This document shows, piece after piece, positions 23,605 through 32,062 of a stretch of DNA of 64,000 bases (position 1 is its first letter; every line of letters begins with the position of its first letter). Position numbers and translations under genes: made by a program. Where the stretch lies: the NCBI RefSeq assembly GCF_026342735.1, contig NZ_JAPEMM010000001.1, positions 2,666,001-2,730,000 of the forward strand. The letters run 5' to 3'. The stretch comes from Streptomyces sp. NBC_00193. Its GTDB lineage: Bacteria > Actinomycetota > Actinomycetes > Streptomycetales > Streptomycetaceae. The notes under the pieces were generated by a model that did not search any database, was not told the DNA's origin, and saw nothing but the letters and a program-made list of their open reading frames with translations.

Positions 23605-25290
23605 CTACTGCTTGGCCTCGTACGCCTGCTTCTCGACGAGCTTGCCGTCCTTGAAGCAGAACCGGAAAACGCTGTCGCTGTCCCAGTCGCCGCCGCCCTC
23701 CGCGAGGAAGGCCAGACAGGTGGCGCCCTGCGGGCGCGGCGGCCCCTTCCGGTCGAGTCCCTCGGTCAGGATGCTGTCGCCGCTGGGCAGCCGCGACCGT
23801 ACCGCGCTCTCCGCCTCGCCCACCTGGATCTCGTCGTACTCGGCCCGGCCGACCGTCGCGTCGCTCACCGAGCCCACCAGCAGCGCCACCGCGGCCCCGA
23901 TCACGATCAGCAGCACCACCACGGCCGCGACCGCGATCCCGCAGCCCAGCGTCACGCCCCCGACGCGACTTCCGTTCAGCAGCTTGCGGTCGACCGCGTC
24001 CCAGTCGACCGGCCCGGCGCTTCCGCTCAGGGTCCTGGCCTGCACCTGCTGTCCGAAGTCGTCGGCGACCGCGCCCGGCCCCGCCTCCTCGGCCCCGGCC
24101 GGCTCGGTCCCGTACGGGAGCACCCCGGCCACCCGGAACCCGCCGCCCTCCACGGTCCCCGCGTAGACCATGCCGCCGACCAGCCGGGCCCGTTCGCGCA
24201 GCCCGGTCAGCCCCTGCCCGCCGGACACCACCTCACCGGCGCCCGGGCCGGCCGCCGGGCCGTTGGCGATCTCCACCACCAGGGAGTCGTCCTCGTACCG
24301 CAGTTCCACCGTGATGGGCGCGCCCGGCGCGTGCTTGTAGGCGTTGGTCAGCGCCTCCTGCGCGATCCGGTACGCCGCGTGGTCGCACGCCGCGACCAGC
24401 GGCCTGGGCCGCCCCGCAGTGGTGAGCCGTACGTCCGTCCCCGCGCTCCGCGCCGACTCCACGATCCCGGCGATGCCCGCCACCCCGCGCGCGGCGGGCT
24501 GCGCCTCCTCGACCGGCAGCGGCGCCTCCACCCCGTCCCGCAGGATGCCGACTACCTCGCGCAGCTCGTGCATGGCCGCGACCGAGGCCTGGCGCAGGAC
24601 GCCCACCGCCTCGCGCTGCCGGTCGGTGAGGACCGGATCGACCTCCAGGGCACCGGTGTGCACCGAGATCAGCGCGAGCTGGTGGCCGAGGCTGTCGTGC
24701 ATGTCCTGGGCGATGCGCTGGCGTTCGCGCAGCCGGGCCTGGCCCGCGACCATCGCCCGCTCGCGCAGCAGCTGGGCGTTGCGCTCCTGGAGGGCGCGCA
24801 GCAGCGTGTGGCGCTGGGACCAGTAGCGGCTGGCCAGACCGGGCATGACCACCATGGCCAGGAACATCAGCGCGCTGAAGACGACGATCAGCACCGCGCG
24901 GCCCTGCGACCACTCCTTGAACACGCTGAGGACGACGGCCAGGGCGAAGGCCCCGGTGAAGGCGCCGAGCGCCCGTCCGACGCCGACGATGCGCCGCCCC
25001 GCCGACCAGCCGAGGGGGATCGCCACGAGGAAGGCCCCGGGCAGGTAGACCCCCACCACCGAGCCGGCCACCAGCGTGAACACCGGCAGCCGCCGCCGCA
25101 GCAGGGTCAGCACCACCACGGCCACGGCACTGGCCAGCATCCGCGCGGCGGAGCCGTTGTCGATGTCCTCGACCCCGAGCCCGATCAGCACGAGCACCCC
25201 GGCCAGCGCCAGGTCCCCCGCCAGCATCCGCCGGGTCCAGGGCTCGGGCCCCCTCACCCAGTCCCATCCCGTACGCATCCTCGCCGTCAC
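23605..25290 (-). CDS. Two-component sensor histidine kinase (NarL-partner type) with C-terminal membrane extension
   Basis: A protein of about 561 aa. The N-terminus has roughly five membrane helices, then a HisKA_3 dimerisation motif RQRIAQDMHDSLGHQLALIS with the phospho-His, and an HATPase_c domain (ITNAYKHAPGAP, GGQGLTGLRERARLVGGM). Unusually, the protein continues past the ATPase with a further transmembrane helix (GCGIAVAAVVVLLIVIGAAV) and an extracytoplasmic tail of about 75 residues with two Cys. The start is uncertain: GTG 25290 is chosen, with GTG 25314 and ATG 25278 as alternatives. The ligand is unknown. Confidence 0.87.
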   Translation of the reverse strand: MTARMRTGWDWVRGPEPWTRRMLAGDLALAGVLVLIGLGVEDIDNGSAARMLASAVAVVVLTLLRRRLPVFTLVAGSVVGVYLPGAFLVAIPLGWSAGRRIVGVGRALGAFTGAFALAVVLSVFKEWSQGRAVLIVVFSALMFLAMVVMPGLASRYWSQRHTLLRALQERNAQLLRERAMVAGQARLRERQRIAQDMHDSLGHQLALISVHTGALEVDPVLTDRQREAVGVLRQASVAAMHELREVVGILRDGVEAPLPVEEAQPAARGVAGIAGIVESARSAGTDVRLTTAGRPRPLVAACDHAAYRIAQEALTNAYKHAPGAPITVELRYEDDSLVVEIANGPAAGPGAGEVVSGGQGLTGLRERARLVGGMVYAGTVEGGGFRVAGVLPYGTEPAGAEEAGPGAVADDFGQQVQARTLSGSAGPVDWDAVDRKLLNGSRVGGVTLGCGIAVAAVVVLLIVIGAAVALLVGSVSDATVGRAEYDEIQVGEAESAVRSRLPSGDSILTEGLDRKGPPRPQGATCLAFLAEGGGDWDSDSVFRFCFKDGKLVEKQAYEAKQ

Positions 25291-25336
25291 ATCCACCCGC
25301 CCGACCCTAGACACCGCGCCGTCACCGGGCTGCCCT

Positions 25337-25363
25337 CTTTCGTCGCGCCCTGCGCAACGAAAG
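25337..25363. promoter_or_regulatory. 27-bp imperfect inverted repeat, candidate operator
   Basis: Arms CTTTCGT (25337-25343) and ACGAAAG (25357-25363), with extra pairing of GCG/CGC inside. It lies 47 bases upstream of the chosen kinase start and between two divergent genes. A protein-binding dyad is more likely than a terminator, because no transcript ends here. Confidence 0.4.
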
Positions 25364-25492
25364 TCTCCCGGCGCAGTCCCGCTGCTTCTCCGCTACAGGC
25401 GGCCTGCCTCCGAAGGGGAGCACCCCCCTACATCTTTCGAGGCAGCGCCGCCGCCGTCGGGCCGCTCCGCCTTGTGAGCCCCGTCTCTCCTA

Positions 25493-25501
25493 CCTAAGGT
25501 C
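25493..25501. promoter_or_regulatory. ACCTAAGGT dyad upstream of MerR gene 1
   Basis: The nine-base dyad ACCTAAGGT lies 71 bases before the MerR start. Related motifs occur at 26206-26215 (ACCTTAAGGT) and 36381-36389 (ACCTAAGGT). All three are upstream of cluster genes, suggesting a shared regulator site. Confidence 0.4.
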
Positions 25502-25506
25502 CTGCC

Positions 25507-25590
25507 ATGACCGAACGGAATGGATCACGCAGGGAAACCGGCGGCGGAGAAGATCGGCGGGTGGAAGAGGCGTGCAGCTACCGGAACTGA
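25507..25590 (+). CDS. Possible 27-aa leader peptide
   Basis: A short frame begins ATG ACC GAA CGG and stops at TGA 25588-25590, overlapping the start of the MerR gene in another frame. The peptide is polar (MTERNGSRRETGGGED then RRVEEACSYRN). It has no strong ribosome site and may be chance, or an upstream frame that modulates MerR translation. Confidence 0.2.
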   Translation: MTERNGSRRETGGGEDRRVEEACSYRN

Positions 25591-26183
25591 GCGCCGAGAT
25601 CCGCATACCCCTCCGTGTCCTCCAGCTGTACGTACGCATGGGACTGCTCCCCGCTCTTCCCGCGTACGACGAGTCCCATGTCCGTAGAGCCGTATTGGTC
25701 AGAACGCTGCTGGAGGTCGGCGGTCTTTCGTATTCCTCCGCCCGCCGCGTCGTGCGGAAGATAGACATGTCGCCGCCGCCGATCGGCGAACTGTGCGGCA
25801 CCATCCAGTACGCCCTGCCCGCGGCCGGCTCGGAGGCGCAGGACCAGAATTGGGACCGGGCCCGGGAGCGTGTTCAGGCACTGGCCCTGGCGCGGAACTG
25901 GCGGGTGAGTCCGGAGAATCCGGCGTGGCAGACCTTGACGCAGACTCTCGTCGCGGTGGAGTGGCTCGGACACGACGACCTGCTGCGCCTCCTGGACACT
26001 TATGCGGACGCCTTGGAACCGGTTGTGGCCGCCGAGGTCCGTCTCCTGCACGAACAGCCCGACCCGGAGAGTGCGGCCGCGCACATGGTGACGGGAACCG
26101 TTCTCGGGGACGTCGCATTTTCCGCGCTACGCCGTCTTATCCACGAGCACGCTTCCTCCCAAGAACCGTCTGAATGTCCGTAA
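25572..26183 (+). CDS. MerR-like transcriptional regulator 1
   Basis: A 203-aa protein. The N-terminus aligns with the MerR winged helix (LPELSAEIRIPLRVLQLYVR then MGLLP, and VRTLLEVGGLSYSSARRVV) but lacks the usual RxTGV turn. The C-terminal domain is helical and clearly paralogous to the MerR protein at 37067-37714 (shared patterns W-x-VSPENPAW/W-x-AKPENPGW and DDLLRLLDTYADAL/GDLLSLLDEYAAVA). The start is GTG 25572, since no ATG is in frame. It is the first gene of the accessory region. The ligand is unknown; a role in controlling the neighbouring biosynthetic cluster is inferred. Confidence 0.78.
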   Translation: MQLPELSAEIRIPLRVLQLYVRMGLLPALPAYDESHVRRAVLVRTLLEVGGLSYSSARRVVRKIDMSPPPIGELCGTIQYALPAAGSEAQDQNWDRARERVQALALARNWRVSPENPAWQTLTQTLVAVEWLGHDDLLRLLDTYADALEPVVAAEVRLLHEQPDPESAAAHMVTGTVLGDVAFSALRRLIHEHASSQEPSECP

Positions 26184-26205
26184 CGGCAACTACCGCCCAG
26201 TAAGT

Positions 26206-26215
26206 ACCTTAAGGT
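26206..26215. promoter_or_regulatory. ACCTTAAGGT palindrome upstream of sensor kinase gene
   Basis: A perfect 10-base palindrome, followed by two GGTTGACG direct repeats (26213-26220 and 26228-26235), each containing the -35-like TTGACG. It lies in the 147-base gap between MerR gene 1 and the kinase gene. Confidence 0.45.
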
Positions 26216-26330
26216 TGACGCCCCTACGGTTGACGTGCATGCTGTTTGGTGATCACTGGAGCCCACTCCTTCCGAACAGAACGGCCGTAAGGGGATAGGC
26301 GACTTCGGGCTACAGCAAGGGCGGGGGATC

Positions 26331-27452
26331 TTGCGGTACAACCCAGACGGACACGGGATCGATACACCAAACAACACAAGAGAAGAGGTGGGATTAGCAA
26401 AGTTATTCCAGCACCAGCAGCCAGAACTTCTCGAAGAATACCGAAACACCCTGATCGAGCATCACAATCCATTAGGCTCGAATCCGGAAGCATGGGCCAC
26501 CTGCAGAGAACAAGCCCAGCACATTCTCGCCGAATGCCTCCGCGCGATGGAAGACGGAGCCGAGGAACCACTCGACACCCATCTCATCGCGAAGACCCGA
26601 AGGCTCAGCGGCGCCCGCATCTCGCAGGGAATCGCACCCATCCATTCAGTGCGCGCCGGGGCCCTGCTCTTCCAGGTCGCCACGAGCCACCTCATCCGGA
26701 TCGCCTCGGCCCGGCCCGAGGACCAGCGCTGCCTGATGAAGATGCTGCCCGTACTGCAGTCATCGATCACCCAACGGCTCGAAGCCGGCTCCACCGGGCA
26801 CGACCTCTTCCTGCTGGACGTCGTACGCGATGCCACCCGGCACGGCCGTGACGGCATGGCCCGCGAGATCCACGACCGCATCGGCAGCTCCGCGAGCCTG
26901 GCCCTGCGCCAGCTGGAGCTCTACGAGCTCACCCGGCAGCCGTCGGGAACGGACCCCAGGCTCGAGGCCCTGAAGCAGGCCATCCTGGAGACGCTCTACA
27001 CCACGCGGGACATCGTGACGGACCTGCGGACCCGGGCGGAAGCCACCCAGTCCCTCTACGTCTCGCTCTCGGCCTTCGTCTCCGCCATGGCGATGGACGA
27101 CGTACAGGTCGACATCCACGTGGCCGATCCGGGCGACCTGCTGCCGGACGAACTCACCGAAGACCTCTACCTGATGCTCCGCGAATGCCTGCGCAACGCC
27201 TTCACCCACGCCCGTTCCGCGCGGATCGACATGGAGGTCCGCGTCGAGGCGGGCCGGGTCGACGCATCGGTACGCGACGACGGCACGGGCTTCGACCCGC
27301 ACGCCCACCGGCGGGGAAACGGGCTGTCGTCCCTGACAGAGCGCACCAAACTGCTGGGCGGCCGGCTCACCATCGACAGCGCTCCGGGGCAAGGGACGGC
27401 GATCGCCCTGTCCATCCCCTTCGACACGGAGAACCATGCACACGCCAATTGA
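26331..27452 (+). CDS. Cytoplasmic sensor histidine kinase with three TTA codons
   Basis: A protein of up to 373 aa. There are no membrane helices. The N-terminal 160 residues form a helical sensor region of unknown ligand. A HisKA_3 motif follows (MAREIHDRIGSSASLALRQL, His181), then an HATPase domain (N-box RECLRNAFTHARSA, G-box DDGTGFDP, GNGLSSLTERTKLLGG). The start is TTG 26331 with GGGCGGGGGAT upstream, or GTG 26388 after AAGAGAAGAG. Three rare TTA leucine codons (26394, 26403, 26472) and locally lower GC at the 5' end point to bldA dependence or transfer. It overlaps the response regulator gene by 17 bases. Confidence 0.84.
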   Translation: MRYNPDGHGIDTPNNTREEVGLAKLFQHQQPELLEEYRNTLIEHHNPLGSNPEAWATCREQAQHILAECLRAMEDGAEEPLDTHLIAKTRRLSGARISQGIAPIHSVRAGALLFQVATSHLIRIASARPEDQRCLMKMLPVLQSSITQRLEAGSTGHDLFLLDVVRDATRHGRDGMAREIHDRIGSSASLALRQLELYELTRQPSGTDPRLEALKQAILETLYTTRDIVTDLRTRAEATQSLYVSLSAFVSAMAMDDVQVDIHVADPGDLLPDELTEDLYLMLRECLRNAFTHARSARIDMEVRVEAGRVDASVRDDGTGFDPHAHRRGNGLSSLTERTKLLGGRLTIDSAPGQGTAIALSIPFDTENHAHAN

Positions 27453-28134
27453 GCCGCGCCCGGCCGCCGAACCGCTCCGCATCATCGCCGTCGACGATCA
27501 CTCACTACTGCGCCGGGCCCTGTGCGAGCTGATCGAATCGGAGGACGACCTCACCGTCGTCGCCGATACGGACACCTCCGAGGGACTGGCCGACCTCGTG
27601 GAACGCACCAGACCCCACGTGGTCCTCCTCGACGTGGAAATGCCGGGTCACCACGCGCCCACCGTCGTGCGCGCCCTGACCACCCGGTTTCCCCAGTTGC
27701 ACGTACTGATCCTGACCATGCACAGCGACGCGCAGCTGGTGCAGGAACTGCTCGCCCACGGAGCCCGCGGCTATCTGCACAAGAGCGTCCCGCGCGAATC
27801 GCTTCTCGCAGCGCTGCGGAACACCGCCTCCCGCGACCCGCACGTCACGATCGCCCTGCCGAGCAGCGGTGTTCCCACCGTCGGATTCAGCACCTCGCAC
27901 CAGACCCTCTCGCCGCGGGAGCGGGAGGTGCTCACGTACGTCGCCGCCGCCCTGAGCAACCGGCAGATCGCCGTCCGGTTGCGCATCACCGAGGGCACCG
28001 TGAAGCGGCACCTGCGCAACGTATTCGAGAAACTCGGCGCGATATCACGCATCGACGCGGCGAACAAGGCAATTGATGCGCGGCTCATCAGAAGGCCCGG
28101 GCCGGAAGACCGCCCGGGTGCCGGAAGGGGATAG
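27436..28134 (+). CDS. LuxR-family response regulator, partner of the preceding kinase
   Basis: A 232-aa protein. The receiver domain has VDDH at residues 19-22 and phospho-acceptor Asp66 (VVLLDVEMPG), with a Lys in GYLHKSVP. The C-terminal LuxR HTH is LSPREREVLTYVAAALSNRQ to ITEGTVKRHLRNVFEKL. ATG 27436 overlaps the end of the kinase gene, so the pair is co-translated. It probably activates genes of the adjacent cluster; no direct evidence is visible. Confidence 0.92.
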   Translation: MHTPIEPRPAAEPLRIIAVDDHSLLRRALCELIESEDDLTVVADTDTSEGLADLVERTRPHVVLLDVEMPGHHAPTVVRALTTRFPQLHVLILTMHSDAQLVQELLAHGARGYLHKSVPRESLLAALRNTASRDPHVTIALPSSGVPTVGFSTSHQTLSPREREVLTYVAAALSNRQIAVRLRITEGTVKRHLRNVFEKLGAISRIDAANKAIDARLIRRPGPEDRPGAGRG

Positions 28135-28227
28135 GACCAAAAGACTGCACAACAGGCTCGCCCGTATGCCTCTTTGAGAGTATCGGGGTTACCCCCAGCG
28201 GGTCTGCCCCGGGTTGGGGAATTCGAA

Positions 28228-28239
28228 TACATTCGAGCC
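28228..28239 (+). promoter_or_regulatory. Possible leaderless promoter of the UbiA gene
   Basis: A -10-like TACATT (28228-28233) ends six bases before the UbiA ATG, and no Shine-Dalgarno sequence is near. This spacing is typical of leaderless actinobacterial transcripts. A 10-base direct repeat (ATTCGAATAC/ATTCGAGCCA, 28221-28240) overlaps it. Confidence 0.35.
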
Positions 28240-29190
28240 ATGTCGACAAAGACGCCCATAATTTCCGATGGAATTGAGCGTTCCACAAGACCGTTATCGC
28301 CGTCGGCCGCACCCCTCAAATGGGTCCGGATCCTGCTGCTCTGCTTCCAGGAATCCCGGGCCGCGGTGCAGGCCATATTCCTGATGCGTTTCCTGCTGGC
28401 CGCCACGGCCGGCGCCACGTCCTATCTGACGCTGCCCCCCGCCCTGTTCGGCGGGGCCGGCGTCTGGCTGATGGCCGCGACGTCCGTCTACCTCTTCAAC
28501 GGGGTGACGGACGTCGACGAGGACCGGGCCAACGGCTCCACCCGCCCCATCGGCCGCGGCGCGCTGTCGCCCGCCGACGCCCGTCGCACCGCACACGTGA
28601 TGGCCGCCGTGGCGCTGGCCGGCGGTGCGTGGATCGGCCCCGCGATGCTCACGGCGACCGCGTGCATGCTGCTCCTCGGCTTCGTCTACTCCGCTCCCGG
28701 CATCGCCCTCAAGACCAGCACCCCCGGCACCATGGCCACCGTGATCGGCAGCGGCGCCCTCACCTACGCCGCCGGCATCGTGTGTTCCGGGAGCCCCGTC
28801 TCGCCGTCGCTGATCGCGTTCTGCACCGCGATGTGCCTGTGGATGGGACTGGTCGGGGCCGTCACGAAGGACTTCTCCGACGCCGCGGGCGACGCCCGGC
28901 ACGGCCGGCGCAACTGGACGGTCCTGTGGGGGTACGCGAGGACGGCCGCCGTCGTCTCGCTGAGCGCCGTGACGGTCGCAGCGGGGCTGCTGGTCTGCGC
29001 CCTCGTCCTGGACGCACCGCAGCTGCTGGTCCCCGCCTTCGTCCTGCTGGGCGGGGCACTGGCGCTGGCGGCCGCGGCGCTCACCGGGCGGTCGGACGAC
29101 TCGCGCTCCCGGCGCAGGCTGCCCTACCGGATGTTCATGGTCACGCAGTACGCGGCGCATCTCGTCGCATTCGCCCAGCCCATCGGCTGA
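28240..29190 (+). CDS. UbiA-family prenyltransferase
   Basis: A 316-aa polytopic membrane protein with both Asp-rich Mg-prenyl-diphosphate motifs of the UbiA superfamily: NGVTDVDED (residues 87-95) and KDFSDAAGD (210-218). About eight hydrophobic segments are present. These enzymes move a prenyl chain to an aromatic or related acceptor at the membrane; the acceptor here is unknown, possibly the product of the neighbouring polyketide genes. ATG 28240 is preferred over a TTG at 28174. Leu19 is a TTA codon (28294-28296). It is followed by the SARP and phosphopantetheinyl transferase genes in one operon. Confidence 0.9.
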   Translation: MSTKTPIISDGIERSTRPLSPSAAPLKWVRILLLCFQESRAAVQAIFLMRFLLAATAGATSYLTLPPALFGGAGVWLMAATSVYLFNGVTDVDEDRANGSTRPIGRGALSPADARRTAHVMAAVALAGGAWIGPAMLTATACMLLLGFVYSAPGIALKTSTPGTMATVIGSGALTYAAGIVCSGSPVSPSLIAFCTAMCLWMGLVGAVTKDFSDAAGDARHGRRNWTVLWGYARTAAVVSLSAVTVAAGLLVCALVLDAPQLLVPAFVLLGGALALAAAALTGRSDDSRSRRRLPYRMFMVTQYAAHLVAFAQPIG

Positions 29191-29210
29191 ACGACAACGG
29201 GGGAATCACA

Positions 29211-30080
29211 GTGAGGCACAGTCAGATCCATCCCTGGGCATCCGGCCGCCCCGGCGCGCGACCCGGTGCCGCTGCCGACACCGACACCGACACCGGTGCC
29301 GCGATGCGCCACGACGGGTTCGGCATCCGCATCCTCGGCCCGCTGGAAGCGGTCAACGGCGCCTCGGCGCACCGCCCGCGCGGCCCCAAGGTCCGCAAGC
29401 TGCTCGCCCTGCTGGCCGTCCGCGCGGGGGACATCGTCGAGGTGGACACGCTCGTGGAGGAGCTGTGGGACGGGTCGCCCCCGCCCACCGCGGTCAGCAC
29501 GGTCCGTACGCACGTCTACCACCTGCGCCAGGAGCTGGGCCGGGAACTGGGCGACACCGACGTCCGCCGCGTCATCACCACCGAGGGCACGGGGTACTCG
29601 CTGTGCCTGGCCCCCGGTCGGCTGGACCTGGAGCAGTTCACCCAGCTGTACGGACAGGCCCGCACAGACCTGCGCGCCGGCAACGCCGAAGCCGCGCTGG
29701 AGCGGCTGGACACCGCGCTCGGCCTCTGGCGGGGCCGCGCGCTGGCCGATGTGAGCCGGGGACGCGTGCTGACGGGGCACGGCGCCCGCATCGAGGAAAT
29801 GCGCTCGCGGGCCCAGCAGTTGTGGATCGAGGTCATCATGGTCCTGGGGCGCCACGGCGAGGTCGTGCCGGAACTGCTCCGGCTGGTCGCGGTGGACCCG
29901 CTGAACGAATGGCTGCACGCCCGCCTCATAGACGCCCTGTACCGGAGCGGGCGGCGGGGCGACGCCCTGCGCGCCTTCCACCACGTACGCAACGTACTGG
30001 CCGAGGAGTTGGGCCTGGAGCCCTCCGACGACCTGCGCCGGCTCCAGCACCACATCCTGGCCGGTGGAGCGGCCGCGTGA
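29211..30080 (+). CDS. SARP-family transcriptional activator (AfsR/DnrI-like)
   Basis: A 289-aa protein of the small SARP type. An OmpR-like winged-helix DNA-binding domain (about residues 40-130: RPRGPKVRKLLALLAVRAGD, TVRTHVYHLRQELG, GTGYSLCLAPGRLDLEQF) precedes a bacterial transcriptional activation domain (about 140-285) with LADVSRGRVLTGHGARIEEM. No NB-ARC or TPR part is present. SARPs activate secondary-metabolite operons by binding 11-bp-period direct repeats next to the promoter; such repeats are present at 46071-46115. The GTG start has GGGGGAA upstream. It overlaps the phosphopantetheinyl transferase gene. Confidence 0.92.
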   Translation: MRHSQIHPWASGRPGARPGAAADTDTDTGAAMRHDGFGIRILGPLEAVNGASAHRPRGPKVRKLLALLAVRAGDIVEVDTLVEELWDGSPPPTAVSTVRTHVYHLRQELGRELGDTDVRRVITTEGTGYSLCLAPGRLDLEQFTQLYGQARTDLRAGNAEAALERLDTALGLWRGRALADVSRGRVLTGHGARIEEMRSRAQQLWIEVIMVLGRHGEVVPELLRLVAVDPLNEWLHARLIDALYRSGRRGDALRAFHHVRNVLAEELGLEPSDDLRRLQHHILAGGAAA

Positions 30081-30742
30081 GCATCCGGATCTGGACCGTC
30101 CCCACCGCGGACGCGGCGGCCTGGGCCCCGTACGAAGAGGCGTACGCGGTGATGGACTCCCGGGAGCGGCAGCGGCTGGACCGCTTCGGCCGCGCGACCG
30201 ACCGGCTGCGCTACCTGGCCGTCCACCACGTCTACCGGAGCCTGCTCGGACGGGAACTGGGCATCCACCCGGCCGAGGTGGCCTTCCGCCGGTCCTGCGC
30301 CCGCTGCGCGAGCCCGGAGCACGGCCGGCCGGTGCCCTACGGACCGGACGGGACCACCCTGTCGGTCAGCCTGTCCCATTCGGCGGCGTACGCGGTCGTC
30401 GCGATCGGCGACAGCCCGGACGTCCCGGTCGGAGTGGACATCGAGCGGGTGCGGCCGCACATGGACTGGAGCCGCATCCCGTGCGTCCAGGGCGTGCGCA
30501 CCACCCACGGCTTCGAGCAGTGGACGCGGGCCGAGGCGCTGGTGAAGGCCGCGGGCACCGGCCTGGAGGCCGACCCGCCCCGCTACACCGGCCACGCCTT
30601 CGGGCCGTGGCGCGCCGCGCTCGTACCGGGCTCGGCCCGGGACTGGTACGTGCGCAGCATCCGCTCCCCCGAGGGGTACGCCGCTTCGGTGGCGTCCGCG
30701 AGCGCGGACGCGACCGTCACCGTCGCGCAGTGGCGGCCCTGA
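30077..30742 (+). CDS. 4'-phosphopantetheinyl transferase (Sfp type)
   Basis: A 221-aa protein. The Mg-binding motif GVDIERV and the later WTRAEALVKAAG (W-x3-EA-x3-K) define the Sfp/Gsp class, together with LSHSAAYAVVAI upstream. It transfers phosphopantetheine from CoA to the Ser of carrier proteins; the likely substrate is the ACP encoded at 45644-45919. GTG 30077 overlaps the SARP stop (GTGA). A strong palindromic terminator follows at 30779-30818. Confidence 0.93.
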   Translation: MSIRIWTVPTADAAAWAPYEEAYAVMDSRERQRLDRFGRATDRLRYLAVHHVYRSLLGRELGIHPAEVAFRRSCARCASPEHGRPVPYGPDGTTLSVSLSHSAAYAVVAIGDSPDVPVGVDIERVRPHMDWSRIPCVQGVRTTHGFEQWTRAEALVKAAGTGLEADPPRYTGHAFGPWRAALVPGSARDWYVRSIRSPEGYAASVASASADATVTVAQWRP

Positions 30743-30778
30743 CGGCCCCGACGGCTGCCGGCGCCGGCAAACAGAAGA

Positions 30779-30818
30779 AGGAGGGCGGCCCCCGGAACGT
30801 TCCGGGGGCCGCCCTCCT
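30779..30818. terminator. 40-bp perfect palindrome, bidirectional terminator
   Basis: Twenty-base arms centred on AACGTT (30796-30801). It is placed between the convergent phosphopantetheinyl transferase and beta-propeller genes, so it can stop transcription from both directions. Confidence 0.85.
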
Positions 30819-30838
30819 GTCTCTGCCCGGCCGCGCCG

Positions 30839-32062
30839 CTACCGCAGCAGGACGCAGCTGGGGCTGGGTACGGAGAGCGGCGGCGCGGCCGGGGTGAGCC
30901 GGCCGGTGGCCGGGTCCAGGCGGAAGGCACTGACCGACTGCCCGGCCTGGTTGGCCGTGTACACGTACCGGTCGGAGGCGTCGAGGGCCACGTCCCGCGG
31001 CCAGCAGGTGCCCGGCGCCTTGGCGCTGACGGGCTGGGACTCGACGAGCGCGAGGCTCCGGCCCGCGTTGCCCACCCGGAAGGACTCGACGGTGTCGAGC
31101 CCCCGGTCGGCCGTGATCAGGAGCCCGCCGTCGCGCGTGAGGTGCACGGCGGAGGGGGCGTTGCGGGGGTTGATGCCGGGCGGCGCGACGGACGCGTGGG
31201 AGAGCGGTCGGAGCTCTGCGGTGCCGGCGTCGTAGGACAGCACGGTGACGGTGTGCCCGAGTTCGTTGGTCACGTAGGCCAGGTCTCCCCGCGGGTGGAA
31301 GACCAGGTGTCGCGGGCCGATGCCGCTGCCGAGCCGGACCTTGCCGGCCGGGCGCAGTCCGCCGGTGGCGGAGTCGAAGTCGTAGACGTGGATGTGGTCG
31401 TCGCCCTTGTCGGGGACCAGCACCCGGCGGCCCGCGGGATCGAAGGCGATCATGTGCGGATGCGGACCGCGCTGCTCCTCGGGGTGCGGGCCGCGGCCGT
31501 CGTGGCGTACGACGGTCACCGCCTCCCCCAGCGATCCGTCGGCCGCCACGGGCAGGACGGCGATGTGCCCCGAGTCGTAGTTGGCCGTGAGCAGGAAGCG
31601 GCCTTCGGGATGGACGGCGAGGTGCACCGGCGCCGCGCCCGCGCTGGAGCGGGGGCTCCCGAGGGGGTGGAGCCGGTCCCCGTCGATCCGGTAGGCGTGG
31701 ACGGCTCCGGTGGCTCCGTCCGGGAGCTGGCTGACGGCGTAGAGGCGGGACCCGTCGGGCGAGAGGGTGAGGAAGGAGGGGTTCTCGATCCCCCGCTGCC
31801 ACCGCCTGACGTCGAGCCGGCCGTCGGCGCGCACGGCGGCGATCCCGATGCCGGGCAGGCCCGGCAGCCCGTACTCGCCGATGGTGAAGCCGCCGATGTA
31901 GGCGTGGCGGGCGTCGGGCCGGGGCGCTTCGCCCGCGGCGGTGGACATGCCGGTCCAGCCGATCCCCGCGAGGGCGCCCGCCCCGGCGAGCGCGAGGAAC
32001 CCGCGACGGTCGTAGGAGGAAGGGGCCGAGGCCCCTTCGCCAAGTCTGCTGGGGCGGTTCAA
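30839..32062 (-). CDS. Tat-exported seven-bladed beta-propeller protein (lactonase family)
   Basis: A 407-aa protein. A twin-arginine signal (YDRRGFLALAGAGALAGIGW, RR at 19-20) is followed by repeated blades of the YbhE/6-phosphogluconolactonase type: HAYIGGFTIG, NPSFLTLSPDGSRLYAVSQL, PVHLAVHPEGRFLLTANYDS, GPRHLVFHPRGDLAYVTNEL and PRDVALDASDRYVYTANQAG. It is probably an extracytoplasmic lactonase or a surface propeller; the substrate is unknown. The start is a TTG that overlaps the upstream gene stop (TTGA), the only start giving a full Tat signal in frame. If the cluster product is a lactone, this enzyme could act on it, which is speculation. Confidence 0.8.
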   Translation of the reverse strand: MNRPSRLGEGASAPSSYDRRGFLALAGAGALAGIGWTGMSTAAGEAPRPDARHAYIGGFTIGEYGLPGLPGIGIAAVRADGRLDVRRWQRGIENPSFLTLSPDGSRLYAVSQLPDGATGAVHAYRIDGDRLHPLGSPRSSAGAAPVHLAVHPEGRFLLTANYDSGHIAVLPVAADGSLGEAVTVVRHDGRGPHPEEQRGPHPHMIAFDPAGRRVLVPDKGDDHIHVYDFDSATGGLRPAGKVRLGSGIGPRHLVFHPRGDLAYVTNELGHTVTVLSYDAGTAELRPLSHASVAPPGINPRNAPSAVHLTRDGGLLITADRGLDTVESFRVGNAGRSLALVESQPVSAKAPGTCWPRDVALDASDRYVYTANQAGQSVSAFRLDPATGRLTPAAPPLSVPSPSCVLLR

